Positions 55,403 through 63,917 of a stretch of DNA of 64,000 nt are shown piece after piece; within the stretch, counting starts at the first letter, position 1; each line of letters begins with the position of its first letter. The translations under genes and the position numbers were made by a program. The notes beneath the pieces are model-generated. The model saw nothing but the letters and a program-made list of their open reading frames with translations, had not been told where the DNA came from and made no database searches. The DNA is taken from NCBI RefSeq assembly GCF_002245355.1, contig NZ_NOWF01000002.1:366996-430995 (forward strand). The letters are read 5' to 3'. Origin of the DNA: Paludifilum halophilum. Lineage in GTDB: Bacteria > Bacillota > Bacilli > Thermoactinomycetales > DSM-45169.

Positions 55403-56665
55403 ATGCTCAAGAATATCTCCTTTCAATTGCTTTGGATTGGACAATCCCTTGCCAATCTTAGTGATTCACTATATATTCTGTCTCTGATCACCTTGATCTA
55501 TCAGTCATCGGGATCGGTCACACTGGCCGCACTGTTTACGGTTTTACAGGTGAGCGGCCAATCGATCAGCGGATTGTTAGCTCCTTTGATCATCGATCGC
55601 TATCGTTTACAGGTGATCCTAATCATATCCCAAGCCAGTCAAACGATTTTACTCGCAACGATGATCATCATTTCCCTGTCTCTTTCATCCGAAACCCTTT
55701 TAATGATCGTTTCACTCTTATTTGTTTTTACCATTTCAATCCTGGACGGATGCACGACACCCTCCCGAAACGCTTTGGTTCCAAGACTCGTTCAAAAACA
55801 GCAATTAGTGAAAGCCAACAGCTTGTTGGCAACCTCCGATCAGATGGTTCGACTGATCGGATGGTCACTGGGAGGAATCCTCATTGCGTCTATGGGAGAA
55901 ATCAACGTCCTTTGGGTGACGGTCGGGATGTTCACGATCTCCACCGTTTCCTTATTGTTTATTAAAGAACCGGTCAAACCGGTTCAATTGAAAAAAGAAA
56001 CGAAAAAGAAGTGGGATCATATCAAGGAGGGATGGGTCACCATCTGGCAAAGTCCCGTATTGAGGCGGGTTTCTTTGATGGAGATGATCGAAATATGCGG
56101 AAGGAGCATTTGGGCCGGAGCCATTGTCCTCGTATTTGTAGAGGAAGTTTTAAATAAGGGAGAAGTTTGGTGGGGATTTATCAATTCAAGCTATTTTGCC
56201 GGTACGATCATCGGAGGGATGCTTGTCTGGCTCTTTTCGAAATGGGTGAACCGGCAGATCTTTCGAAGTATGTTTTTCGGGTCACTGGGGGTTTGTGTTT
56301 TCACTCTGTTCTTTGCTTTCAACACCATCCCCTTGGTCGCCCTCTTGTTGACCCTATTCATGGGCCCTGCATACCAATTGCGCGGAATTGCACAAAAAAC
56401 GATATTTCAAACGAAAGTCCGTCCTGATTTATTACCGAAGGTATTTACTTCTCAAAACACGCTCGTTAATCTCACCTTCGGCTCTTCGATTCTCCTGATG
56501 GGTTTTATTTCTGATGTTTTAGGGGTTAGAATGGTCTACTTTGTAACAGCCTCTTTATTTGCCGCATCCGCATTGTTGGCACTCACTATGAAACAAGAGA
56601 GGGTAACGGAAGAACACAGTTCCCCCTCTGAAAACCAAGTTGGGGAGGGCGGCAGATCGTCGTAG
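55403..56665 (+). CDS. MFS transporter, probable exporter of the (pre)product
   Basis: About 420 residues with some eleven to twelve hydrophobic helices of the major facilitator superfamily, drug-efflux branch. It begins FQLLWIGQSLANLSDSLYILSL and has a short cytoplasmic loop rich in Lys (KPVQLKKETKKKWDHI) between the halves. I use ATG 55403, eight bases after GAGGG; GTG 55385 would lack a ribosome site. Placed next to the PPTase and opposite the biosynthetic operon, it probably exports the acylated D-Asn prodrug so that the ClbP-like peptidase can act outside. ClbM plays this part in colibactin, but that is a MATE pump; here the class differs. The terminator follows about 110 bases downstream. 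Confidence 0.88.
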   Translation: MLKNISFQLLWIGQSLANLSDSLYILSLITLIYQSSGSVTLAALFTVLQVSGQSISGLLAPLIIDRYRLQVILIISQASQTILLATMIIISLSLSSETLLMIVSLLFVFTISILDGCTTPSRNALVPRLVQKQQLVKANSLLATSDQMVRLIGWSLGGILIASMGEINVLWVTVGMFTISTVSLLFIKEPVKPVQLKKETKKKWDHIKEGWVTIWQSPVLRRVSLMEMIEICGRSIWAGAIVLVFVEEVLNKGEVWWGFINSSYFAGTIIGGMLVWLFSKWVNRQIFRSMFFGSLGVCVFTLFFAFNTIPLVALLLTLFMGPAYQLRGIAQKTIFQTKVRPDLLPKVFTSQNTLVNLTFGSSILLMGFISDVLGVRMVYFVTASLFAASALLALTMKQERVTEEHSSPSENQVGEGGRSS

Positions 56666-56776
56666 ATCCTTTGTACTCAGGGAAGCACAAGTCTCGCCTC
56701 ATTCGCTTCGCTCACGGTCTCGCTATGCCTTACCTGAAGGGGCCAGTCGAATGGTAAAAAATAGTTCCTGATCGAG

Positions 56777-56820
56777 AAAACACCCAGTGAACCGGTTGAG
56801 GGAACGCTGGGTGTTTTTTT
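56777..56820. terminator. Rho-independent terminator between convergent units
   Basis: AAAACACCCAG (56777-56787) pairs with CTGGGTGTTTT (56807-56817) and is followed by more T. A run of A on the left side lets it serve the minus-strand microcompartment operon as well. Confidence 0.88.
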
Positions 56821-56851
56821 GCCGGCCCTGATGGATAAAAAGGTCCGTTTT

Positions 56852-58183
56852 TCACACTTTTTCGCAAATTCTTTTTAAAAGGCGCTGGATGGATCGGTTG
56901 CTTTCCTTGAGTACGTTTTTCTTATCCACCGTACATACGAAGCGGTTCTCCATCACCACCTTTCCATCGATGATCGTCGTCTCCACATCGGCACGAGTCG
57001 CCGAATAGACAATCCGGGAGATGGGATCCACTTCACTGGAGGGATAAGTATGAAAGTCATTCAAGTCCAGAATGGCCAGATCGGCTTTTTTGCCCTCTTC
57101 CAGACTCCCGACCTCCCGGTCCATCCCCATCGCTTTTGCGCCGCCGATCGTCGCCATCCGGAAGACTTCCCGCGCCCTCATCGCCGTCGGCCCGTGGGCG
57201 GGTTTCTGAATCAACGCGGCCAAGCGCATCTCGTTGAACATATCCAGGTTATTGTTGCAGGCGGCCCCATCGGCTCCCAGGCTGACTCTCGTCTCCCGGC
57301 CCAACATCTCGGGGACTTCCGCAATCCCGGAGGCCAGTTTCAGGTTGGAACCGGGACAGTGGGTCACCTTTACGCCCCTTTCTCTGAGCACTTGGTGCTC
57401 CTCCTCGTTCAGCCACACGCAGTGGGCCAGGATGAGCCGGGGACTGGCCAAGCCGATATGATCCAGGTAGAGGATATTGCGCATCCCCCGCTCCCGCTCC
57501 ACCCACTCGATCTCCCCCCGGTTTTCCGAAGCATGGCTGTGAATGCGTACATCGTATCGCTCCGCCAAATCCCGAACTTCAATCAACAGTTCTTCTGTGC
57601 AGGAGATGACAAACCGGGGACAAAAAGCGTATTGAATCCGGCCTCCGTCATAGCCGTGCCATTTTTCCAAAAGATCCACGCTCTTCCGGATCGATTCCTC
57701 CGTCTTCTCCCGCAGGGAAGGCGGGGTATCTTCACCATGATCCATCATCACCTTGCCCGATAAAACGCGGATACCCCCCTCTGCCATGGCTTGAAAGGCC
57801 GCATCGGTATGATGCACCGTCTCCATATCGACGATGGAAGTGGTTCCGCTCTGGATGAGTTCCCCGATCCCCAGCATCGCCGAATAGTAGATGGATTCCT
57901 CGTCATGGGCACCTTCCAGGGGCAATACCCGCTGTTTGAGCCAGTCGAGCAGTTCCATATCGTCGGCCTGCCCCCGAAATAAGGTTTGGCAGAGATGGAT
58001 ATGAGTCTGGATAAAGCCGGGGATCACGGTTTTCCCCGTCCCATCGATCACCTTGTCCGCCCGTTCCCTGAGTCCTCGACCGATCTTGGCAATCCGATCG
58101 TTTTCGATGAGCAAATCGCCGCAAAAAATCTCCTCACCCCGGTTCATCGTGATCAATTCCGCATTTTTGATTAGTATTCGCAT
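56852..58183 (-). CDS. Amidohydrolase-superfamily purine deaminase-like enzyme
   Basis: 443 residues. The metal site residues appear in order: HIHLCQTLFRG (HxH), IHSHASENRGE, ILAHCVWLNEEEH and LGADGAACNNNLDMFNEM. It ends in the usual beta-sandwich piece with KKADLAILDLNDFHTYPSS. The group includes 5-methylthioadenosine/S-adenosylhomocysteine deaminase, 5'-deoxyadenosine deaminase, guanine deaminase and atrazine chlorohydrolase. The HxH loop is closest to the adenosine-derivative deaminases, but the substrate cannot be fixed. As the last gene of the operon that starts with shell proteins and adenine deaminase, a role in nitrogen-heterocycle breakdown is likely. Start: GGGAG ten bases before ATG. 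A 78-base gap separates it from the M20 gene. Confidence 0.87.
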   Translation of the reverse strand: MRILIKNAELITMNRGEEIFCGDLLIENDRIAKIGRGLRERADKVIDGTGKTVIPGFIQTHIHLCQTLFRGQADDMELLDWLKQRVLPLEGAHDEESIYYSAMLGIGELIQSGTTSIVDMETVHHTDAAFQAMAEGGIRVLSGKVMMDHGEDTPPSLREKTEESIRKSVDLLEKWHGYDGGRIQYAFCPRFVISCTEELLIEVRDLAERYDVRIHSHASENRGEIEWVERERGMRNILYLDHIGLASPRLILAHCVWLNEEEHQVLRERGVKVTHCPGSNLKLASGIAEVPEMLGRETRVSLGADGAACNNNLDMFNEMRLAALIQKPAHGPTAMRAREVFRMATIGGAKAMGMDREVGSLEEGKKADLAILDLNDFHTYPSSEVDPISRIVYSATRADVETTIIDGKVVMENRFVCTVDKKNVLKESNRSIQRLLKRICEKV

Positions 58184-58261
58184 CGCGTCGCACTCCCTTC
58201 ACCAAAAATCAACGGCCATCCCCCATGATCTGAGTGCCTCTTCAAGCAGCTTTGATCTGTT

Positions 58262-59431
58262 TCAGCGGATCGAAGTGTCGCTTCCCAAATACCGCAAAAC
58301 CAGCTCCCGGTAAAAAGTGATGGAGCGCAAGTAGGCTCCAATATCCACCCATTCGTCGGGTTGGTGAGCCAGAGCCTCATCTCCCGGGCCATAGATCAGG
58401 GTGGGGATTTCACTGTTCGGGTTCAAAACCGAACCATCGGTATAATAAGACACCCCGTGAACTTGATTCTCGTGTGGCCCTTTCAATTCCTGGGCCAGTC
58501 GAATCAACGGGTCGGCGGCGGGAGTCCGGATGGAAGGCCGATCCAATAGGGTCCGTATCTGATACCGGAACCCTTCGACCTTTTCCGCCCCTTCCGACAA
58601 ACGTTTTTCCGTTTCCCGGATCAAAACGCTGTGTTCCCGGGGCGGAACCGTTCGGATATCCACCTGCAACCGGCAGCGGTCAGGGATCACATTCGTCTGA
58701 ATGCCGCCGTCGATCCGAGTGAAGGACAGACTGCCCGAACCCAGAACGGGGTCTTTCATTTCCCAACTCAACCCCAGGGACTGCAACCATTCGGCCACCC
58801 GCAGCATATGATCGACGGCATTGATCCCCCGGGCGGGCATCGAACTGTGAGCGGTTCTTCCATAGGTGGTGATCTCCAACCACAGAGCTCCCTTGTGGCC
58901 GACCACCACCTTCTCTTTGGTCGGTTCACCGATGACGAGGGCGTTCACCCCCTTCATCCCACCGAGTTCCTTGTATTGCCGGGCTCCACAGCTGTCCACT
59001 TCTTCCCCCGCCGTCGCCGTCAAGATCCATTCTCCCTTCAGTGATTCCTCCTCATTCGCCAGGGATTCCAAAGACAGAACCATCGCGGCCAACCCGCTTT
59101 TCATATCGGATGCTCCCCGGCCGTACAGCCGGTTGCCCGCGATTTCACCGGAAAAGGGCGGATAGGTCCAGCGATCTGTCGAGCCCGGAGAAACCGTGTC
59201 CATATGACCGCAAAAGAGAAGCTTTTTCCCTCCGCCGCTCCCGATGCGGACTTCTAAATTGCTCCTCCCTTCCTCTACGGGAGTCACTTTCACCGGCAAG
59301 CCCTTCCGCTCCAGATGTCCCGCCAACCACTGGGCCACCCGGTGTTCATTGCCTGGCGGATTGGTGCTGTCCAACCGAATCAACTCCTGCAACAGATGCA
59401 CAGCGCTTTTGGGATCCGGGAGTTTCGCCAT
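58262..59431 (-). CDS. M20-family metallohydrolase (ArgE/DapE-like deacylase)
   Basis: 389 residues. Zinc ligands and catalytic residues appear in LFCGHMDTVSPG, YGRGASDMKSGLAAMV and ATAGEEVDSCGA. The dimerization domain spans roughly 180-290, and the last His ligand is near DEALAHQPDEWV. Family members cleave N-acyl amino acids, succinyl-diaminopimelate, N-carbamoyl or ureido compounds. Together with the neighbouring DUF1989 protein, cyclase-family hydrolase and deaminases, an amide or ureido intermediate is a reasonable substrate, but this is inference. One base separates the preceding stop from its ATG, which suggests tight translational coupling. Confidence 0.88.
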   Translation of the reverse strand: MAKLPDPKSAVHLLQELIRLDSTNPPGNEHRVAQWLAGHLERKGLPVKVTPVEEGRSNLEVRIGSGGGKKLLFCGHMDTVSPGSTDRWTYPPFSGEIAGNRLYGRGASDMKSGLAAMVLSLESLANEEESLKGEWILTATAGEEVDSCGARQYKELGGMKGVNALVIGEPTKEKVVVGHKGALWLEITTYGRTAHSSMPARGINAVDHMLRVAEWLQSLGLSWEMKDPVLGSGSLSFTRIDGGIQTNVIPDRCRLQVDIRTVPPREHSVLIRETEKRLSEGAEKVEGFRYQIRTLLDRPSIRTPAADPLIRLAQELKGPHENQVHGVSYYTDGSVLNPNSEIPTLIYGPGDEALAHQPDEWVDIGAYLRSITFYRELVLRYLGSDTSIR

Positions 59432-59432
59432 T

Positions 59433-60044
59433 TCACGATCCTCCCGAAATTTGCAATTTCAACGGCGTCACCTTAAACCCATTAACCGGAGCCATGTCCT
59501 GGGAACAAGTGGAAACGGCGACCACAACATCCTCGAGTGCTTTCAGACGGACATAATCACCGGGTCTGGACAGGGGCTCCCGAATCTCGTAGTCCCAATT
59601 CTCATCCAGAAGATTATTCATAAACCAATTGATCGGGTCAGGGAGAAGCCCGGGCCGGATTCGATATTTCTCCAGGGCTTTCATCAGATTATCGTGGCAG
59701 TTGGGATGATTCTCTTCACCATAATCCACTTGATAGCGGTAATAGTCACAAGCGGGAAAGAAAAAATCATGTCGGCCGACGGTGTCCCGCACCAACTGCA
59801 TCAGGGGGCGCCGACGATTGCTGTAAAGGGGGTCTCCCTCCTTCAACCGGATACTGCTGAGAGAAGCTCTCATATGAACCGGAGAGACATATTCTCCGGT
59901 GTCGCGGTGGTTAAAGCAGACAAAATCCCCCACCTGCTTTCCCTCTACGTCGATGATGCAAAGCTCCTCCCCTTCCTTGACCGACACACTCCGCCCCTCA
60001 TAGGGAGGGATCAAGACCTCTTCCTTCATCGCACGGTTGATCAA
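59433..60044 (-). CDS. DUF1989 protein (urea carboxylase-associated / carboxyguanidine deiminase subunit family)
   Basis: 203 residues. Family marks are the N-terminal PPYEGRSVSVKEGEELCIIDVEGKQVGD segment, a metal-binding-type HPNCHDNLM, NWFMNN and the C-terminal STCSQDMAPVNG. DUF1989 proteins occur beside urea carboxylase, and two members form the carboxyguanidine deiminase of guanidine degradation. Here only one copy is visible and no carboxylase is present, so its substrate may differ. TTG 60044 is supported by AAGGGGGA six bases upstream; ATG 60029 is the alternative. Confidence 0.85.
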   Translation of the reverse strand: MINRAMKEEVLIPPYEGRSVSVKEGEELCIIDVEGKQVGDFVCFNHRDTGEYVSPVHMRASLSSIRLKEGDPLYSNRRRPLMQLVRDTVGRHDFFFPACDYYRYQVDYGEENHPNCHDNLMKALEKYRIRPGLLPDPINWFMNNLLDENWDYEIREPLSRPGDYVRLKALEDVVVAVSTCSQDMAPVNGFKVTPLKLQISGGS

Positions 60045-60059
60045 TGCGGCTCCCCCTTC

Positions 60060-60743
60060 TCAATCGATAAATACAGCCACGGCCCGCACAGGCGAACCCG
60101 TCCCTTTCCGGATTCGCAACGGCAATCCGAAGTAAACAAACCGCTTGCCCGCCACCCGGTCCAGGTTGCACAGATTTTCGGTGTTACTCATGCTGTACTC
60201 CCGGCAGACGAGGTGTCCGGAATACCGGGGATCTTCCGGTTTGTCAACGGAGGGAGAGTCCACCCCGATATTGACCACCCCTCGCTCAGCCAGCCACTTG
60301 GCCGCCTCGTAGTCGAGTCCGGTATACCGGGTTAACCACTCCGACGTTCCATAGGCCCGGTTATAATGGCCGGTATACAAGAGAACGATATCCCCTTTTT
60401 CGATGGTGAGGGACGCCCGATCAAGGGCCTGCTGCAAATCGCGCGGCCGGATGTACTCGTCAGGGGACACCCGGGAGACATCCAGACAGATTGCCGGTCC
60501 GTAAAAATAATCCAGGGGCATCTCGTCGATGGTTTTCCCTTCGGGATCAAACTCGTAGGTCGCATCGGTGTGGGTGGGACCGTGTTCATTAATAAGGAGG
60601 TTGTTGGTCGCAAAGGGAAACCCGATCTGCTCCTCACTCTCTTCATGAGAAATATTAGGGAAAATCATGGTCTTCTGATGCAGGGGGAAAACCGGCATCC
60701 CCTGATAAATCTCCTGAGACAAGTCGATCAAACGAAAACCCAT
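60060..60743 (-). CDS. Cyclase-family metal hydrolase (kynurenine-formamidase-like fold)
   Basis: 227 residues. The family motif HxGTHxDxPxHF is recognisable as HGPTHTDATYEF near residue 53, with the matching VSPDE, GDIVLLYTGH and VNIGVDSPSVD segments. Known members hydrolyse N-formylkynurenine, isatin or other amide and lactam bonds using a metal ion. The motif variant (DATYEF for D.P.HF) is mild. Adenine deaminase lies six bases upstream and the DUF1989 gene fifteen bases downstream, so it belongs to the same pathway, probably opening or trimming a nitrogen compound. Confidence 0.85.
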   Translation of the reverse strand: MGFRLIDLSQEIYQGMPVFPLHQKTMIFPNISHEESEEQIGFPFATNNLLINEHGPTHTDATYEFDPEGKTIDEMPLDYFYGPAICLDVSRVSPDEYIRPRDLQQALDRASLTIEKGDIVLLYTGHYNRAYGTSEWLTRYTGLDYEAAKWLAERGVVNIGVDSPSVDKPEDPRYSGHLVCREYSMSNTENLCNLDRVAGKRFVYFGLPLRIRKGTGSPVRAVAVFID

Positions 60744-60749
60744 CCCGGC

Positions 60750-62570
60750 TCACCTCCCGTCGATAACCGTCGGCAAGACTTTGAAATCATCCACTTCGAT
60801 CAGACCGACATCGGTAATCTTCCATTTGGGACTGGTCACCAGAGAGAGGAAGGAAAGATGCATAAAGGGCACATGCAAGGTACAGCCCAATTCCTCCTCC
60901 GCCAACCGGTGCAATCGGGTCACTTCTTCGCTCAGCTCTTCGCCGGTCAACTCGTCGGTCATCAGTCCGCCGATCGGCAGCCGCAGGTCACCGACCACTT
61001 TTCCGCCGGCAATCATGGCAATACCGCCTCCCATGGAGATGACACGGTTGACGGCCAACACCATATCTTCATAATCAGTGCCGCAAACAATGATATTATG
61101 GGTATCGTGAGCGACACTCTCCGCGATCGCTCCCCGTTGGAGGCCCATCCCATGGACGAAAGTCTTTCCGATACGTCCTCCCCGACCGTGCCGTTCCACC
61201 ACTGTCAGGGGCAGAATATCCCGTTGCAAACAGGGTTGGACGACACCGTCCGATGCGTTCATGTCGAATTCCAGGGCTTCGGTTAAGTTTTGATCGGGAA
61301 TCACTTCGATCGCCCGAACCTTTACCCGGGGGTGATTGGGGGCGGTAATGCGGAGCTCCTCTTTTTTGACGGGACTCCGTTTTACCGAGTTTTTCACCGA
61401 GTCGGGGTACGTGTAGCTCGGAATGTCCAGCACCAGGCGCCCCTGTTCCGCCGCTTTCACCCCGCCCAGATACACCTGATCGACCCTCATCCGGTTCAGA
61501 TCGCCGATCACGGCGATATCCGCCCGCTTTCCGGGTGCCAGCACCCCGACGTCGCGAAAGCCGAAATGGGTCGCCGGATTGATCGTCGCCATCTGTATCG
61601 CCTCGACGGGATCCACTCCCTGGTCAATCGTACGCCGAACAATGTCGTCCAAATGTCCGTCCTTCATCAGGTCTTCCGGTACCATATCATCGGAGACGAG
61701 GACGGCCCGCCGGGAATCCATCCCCTCCTCGGTGACGGCTCGGATGCATTCAGCCATGTTGCGCTGGGAGGAACCCTCCCGCATAAAAACGGTTACGCCG
61801 TAGCGCAGTTTCTCCATCATCTCTTCCTTGGTGGTGGTTTCGTGACAAGAGACATGTGTTCCCCCGCTGATGATGTGGGCGGCCAACTCCTTACCGAAGA
61901 GAGCCGGTGCATTTCCTTCCACCGTTTTGCCCTGCCGGTGAGCATGGGAAACCGAAGCGATCTGATCATCAAGGATGTCCGGAGCATGTCGGTAAACGGG
62001 GTTGACATTGCTGAATCCCTGGATTTCACCAATCCCCTGCACCCAGGGGTCATTCAGCAGCTCCGGCATATCCTTGGAGGAAATGTCATGACCGGCTGTT
62101 TCCAACCCCGGAGCATCCGGCGTCCGGCAAGGAACGGTGAACAGCACCCGATTGGGCAATGTTTTCGCCTCGTCAACCATCGCTTTCATTCCCTCCACCC
62201 CGAGGACATTTCCGATTTCATGGGGATCTGCCACCAGTGTGGTTGTCCCGGTTGGAATGGATAGTTTGGAAAACTCGGTCACCGTCAGCATCGCACTTTC
62301 AAAATGCATATGGGAATCGATGAACCCCGGACTGATAAACTTTCCTTCCACATGGTCCACCGTGGTGGAGGGACCGATCAGGTCGGAGCAGTCCCCCACC
62401 ATCAGGATTTTTTCCCCCTTCACCGCCACATCCGCCTGATAAATCTCCCGGGTGACTACATTGATCACATAGCCTCCCTGCAGCACCCGATCGGCATGGT
62501 ACCCGGGATCCAACAGGGTATCGATCAACAAGCGCCAATGAACCGCCTCTTTAATCCGTTGCGTTTCCAT
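60750..62570 (-). CDS. ade: Adenine deaminase
   Basis: About 606 residues. The amidohydrolase metal motif is PGFIDSHMHFESAMLT; ADPHEIGNVLG, EGNAP, HVSCHETTT and LVSDDMVPEDLM follow in the order known for bacterial adenine deaminase. The C-terminal domain has HGRGGRIGKTFVHGMGLQRGAIAESVAHDTHNII and DELTGEEL. It converts adenine to hypoxanthine and ammonia. ATG 62570 has GGGAGGGAGA about ten bases upstream and overlaps the end of the BMC vertex gene by 20 bases; the longer frame to 62624 is not supported. Its place inside a microcompartment operon is unusual and points to purine catabolism. Confidence 0.95.
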   Translation of the reverse strand: METQRIKEAVHWRLLIDTLLDPGYHADRVLQGGYVINVVTREIYQADVAVKGEKILMVGDCSDLIGPSTTVDHVEGKFISPGFIDSHMHFESAMLTVTEFSKLSIPTGTTTLVADPHEIGNVLGVEGMKAMVDEAKTLPNRVLFTVPCRTPDAPGLETAGHDISSKDMPELLNDPWVQGIGEIQGFSNVNPVYRHAPDILDDQIASVSHAHRQGKTVEGNAPALFGKELAAHIISGGTHVSCHETTTKEEMMEKLRYGVTVFMREGSSQRNMAECIRAVTEEGMDSRRAVLVSDDMVPEDLMKDGHLDDIVRRTIDQGVDPVEAIQMATINPATHFGFRDVGVLAPGKRADIAVIGDLNRMRVDQVYLGGVKAAEQGRLVLDIPSYTYPDSVKNSVKRSPVKKEELRITAPNHPRVKVRAIEVIPDQNLTEALEFDMNASDGVVQPCLQRDILPLTVVERHGRGGRIGKTFVHGMGLQRGAIAESVAHDTHNIIVCGTDYEDMVLAVNRVISMGGGIAMIAGGKVVGDLRLPIGGLMTDELTGEELSEEVTRLHRLAEEELGCTLHVPFMHLSFLSLVTSPKWKITDVGLIEVDDFKVLPTVIDGR

Positions 62571-62856
62571 TTGCCGCGTCTCTCCCTCCCGTTTCACATT
62601 CGGTATTGTCGATAATGCCGACAATCGCCGCGTCCACGGGAGCGTCCGCCCGTTGCACCGCCCGGGCGGCCACGCTCCCGATCACATAGATCACCTGTTC
62701 ACCGATGCCGGCCCCCACGGTATCCACGGCGATAATCGGCTGTCCGGTCAAGCTCCCGTCCAGCTGGACAGGTTGCGTGATCAGGAGCTTACTCCCCACC
62801 AGTTTCTCGTCTTTTCTCGTCGCCACCGCCATTCCGATCACCTTGCCCATGTGCAT
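62551..62856 (-). CDS. Microcompartment vertex protein, EutN/CcmL family (BMC-P)
   Basis: 101 residues. It begins MHMGKVIGMAVATRKDEKLVGSKLLITQPV and continues with IAVDTVGAGIGEQVIYVIGSVAARAV, which is the pentamer-forming EutN/CcmL fold. Such pentamers cap the corners of protein shells. The acidic-glycine tail after IDNTECETG is probably disordered. AGAAGG is seven bases before ATG 62856. Translation overlaps that of adenine deaminase. Confidence 0.94.
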   Translation of the reverse strand: MHMGKVIGMAVATRKDEKLVGSKLLITQPVQLDGSLTGQPIIAVDTVGAGIGEQVIYVIGSVAARAVQRADAPVDAAIVGIIDNTECETGGRDAANGNATD

Positions 62857-62871
62857 CGCTGTACCTTCTTC

Positions 62872-63600
62872 CTATCGCTTTTCGATTCTGACTCCGTATT
62901 CCTCGGCCCGGTCGGCGGCCAGCGGGGTAATCAAAGCCTGACGGGATACGGTCAAAACACCTTTGCCGTCTTCGGAAGCGGCCGCGCGGATATCTTCCTC
63001 CGTCACCAGCCGCTTTCCGGCGGAATTCGCGGTTTGAATCCATTCCCCGACCTCATCCGGTTCTAACAGGGAGACACCGTATCCCCGCAATGCGTCCCTC
63101 TTTTTTCGAAGCTCCCTTTTCAACAAGGGGGAGCCACGGTCCATCCCCGCCCGCTTCCAGCTGCGGTGATAAGGATCGACGGCGGTGTTCAGCACCCCGA
63201 CCGGCTTTCCGGAAAAAAGCGCCCACAGAATTAAGGCAACGAAGGGATGGGAGTCATCCAGGTCGATCACCCTGGACAGGAGAGAATAAGAAGGCGCCGG
63301 GAGAAGGAGAAAGTCGAAAGAATCTTTCGCCTCCTCCAACCACTCCCCCTCGTCTCCTTCGATGCATCGGATGGGCTCCGGACTCCCGTCGGGAAAACTT
63401 CGGCGATCCGTCCATAAGTGCGGCACCACTCGCTTTTCCCGCAGGGTTTCAAGAATGAGACGCGTCGAATCGGGACCGGCGCTCCATCCCGAAAGGAGTA
63501 CCATCACCTGCGGAAAGGTGCGATACAGCCTCTCCCCCCTGCTGCGATGGAGGATCTCCAGCAGAACCCGCTCCATGTAGCGTTCTCTTACCTGAATCAT
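62872..63600 (-). CDS. Microcompartment-associated flavoprotein-like protein of unknown function
   Basis: 242 residues. The middle part (VMVLLSGWSAGPDSTRLILETL, FDFLLLPAPSYSLLSRV, LILWALFSGKPVG) reads like a flavoprotein/Dfp-type nucleotide fold. The C terminus, about residues 195-242, has KRLVTEEDIRAAA then GVLTVSRQALITPLAADRAEEYGVRI, a short module I recall from several shell-associated proteins. It may target the protein to the shell or bind a cofactor; this is inference. It lies between the hexamer and pentamer shell genes, nine and fifteen bases from them. The start codon has only a weak ribosome site. Confidence 0.6.
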   Translation of the reverse strand: MIQVRERYMERVLLEILHRSRGERLYRTFPQVMVLLSGWSAGPDSTRLILETLREKRVVPHLWTDRRSFPDGSPEPIRCIEGDEGEWLEEAKDSFDFLLLPAPSYSLLSRVIDLDDSHPFVALILWALFSGKPVGVLNTAVDPYHRSWKRAGMDRGSPLLKRELRKKRDALRGYGVSLLEPDEVGEWIQTANSAGKRLVTEEDIRAAASEDGKGVLTVSRQALITPLAADRAEEYGVRIEKR

Positions 63601-63609
63601 CGTTGACGA

Positions 63610-63891
63610 TTACTCTTTGCTTTTGGATACGATGGCCCGCTCCACTTCTTGATGAGGGCGCGGGATGACATGGACGGATACCAGCTCGCCGACCCGGCTG
63701 GCGGCGTTGGCTCCGGCGTCCGTAGCCGCCTTGACCGCCCCGACGTCTCCCCGGGTCATCACCGTCACCAGACCGAACCCGATTTTTTCATAACCGCAGA
63801 TTTCCACGTTGGCCGCCTTCACCATGGCGTCGGCCGCTTCCACCGCTCCGACCAAACCTTTGGTCTCCACCAGGCCCAATGCTTCACCCAT
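63610..63891 (-). CDS. Microcompartment shell hexamer protein, BMC-H (EutM/PduA-like)
   Basis: 93 residues, a single BMC domain. It reads [30 protein letters not shown], then [21 protein letters not shown] and VHVIPRPH, the canonical hexamer sequence. Hexamers tile the shell faces, and the central loop forms the pore. ATG 63891 is eight bases after AAGGAGG; ATG 63897 is only two bases away, so I prefer the inner start. The short charged tail after PRPH is typical. Confidence 0.96.
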   Translation of the reverse strand: MGEALGLVETKGLVGAVEAADAMVKAANVEICGYEKIGFGLVTVMTRGDVGAVKAATDAGANAASRVGELVSVHVIPRPHQEVERAIVSKSKE

Positions 63892-63917
63892 CTTCATTTC
63901 CTCCTTCGCGGTATCGA

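Noticed and set aside
59433-60044. Guanidine degradation by carboxyguanidine deiminase as a firm assignment
   Set aside because: Only one DUF1989 gene is present, while that enzyme needs two different subunits, and no guanidine carboxylase or allophanate hydrolase is visible.
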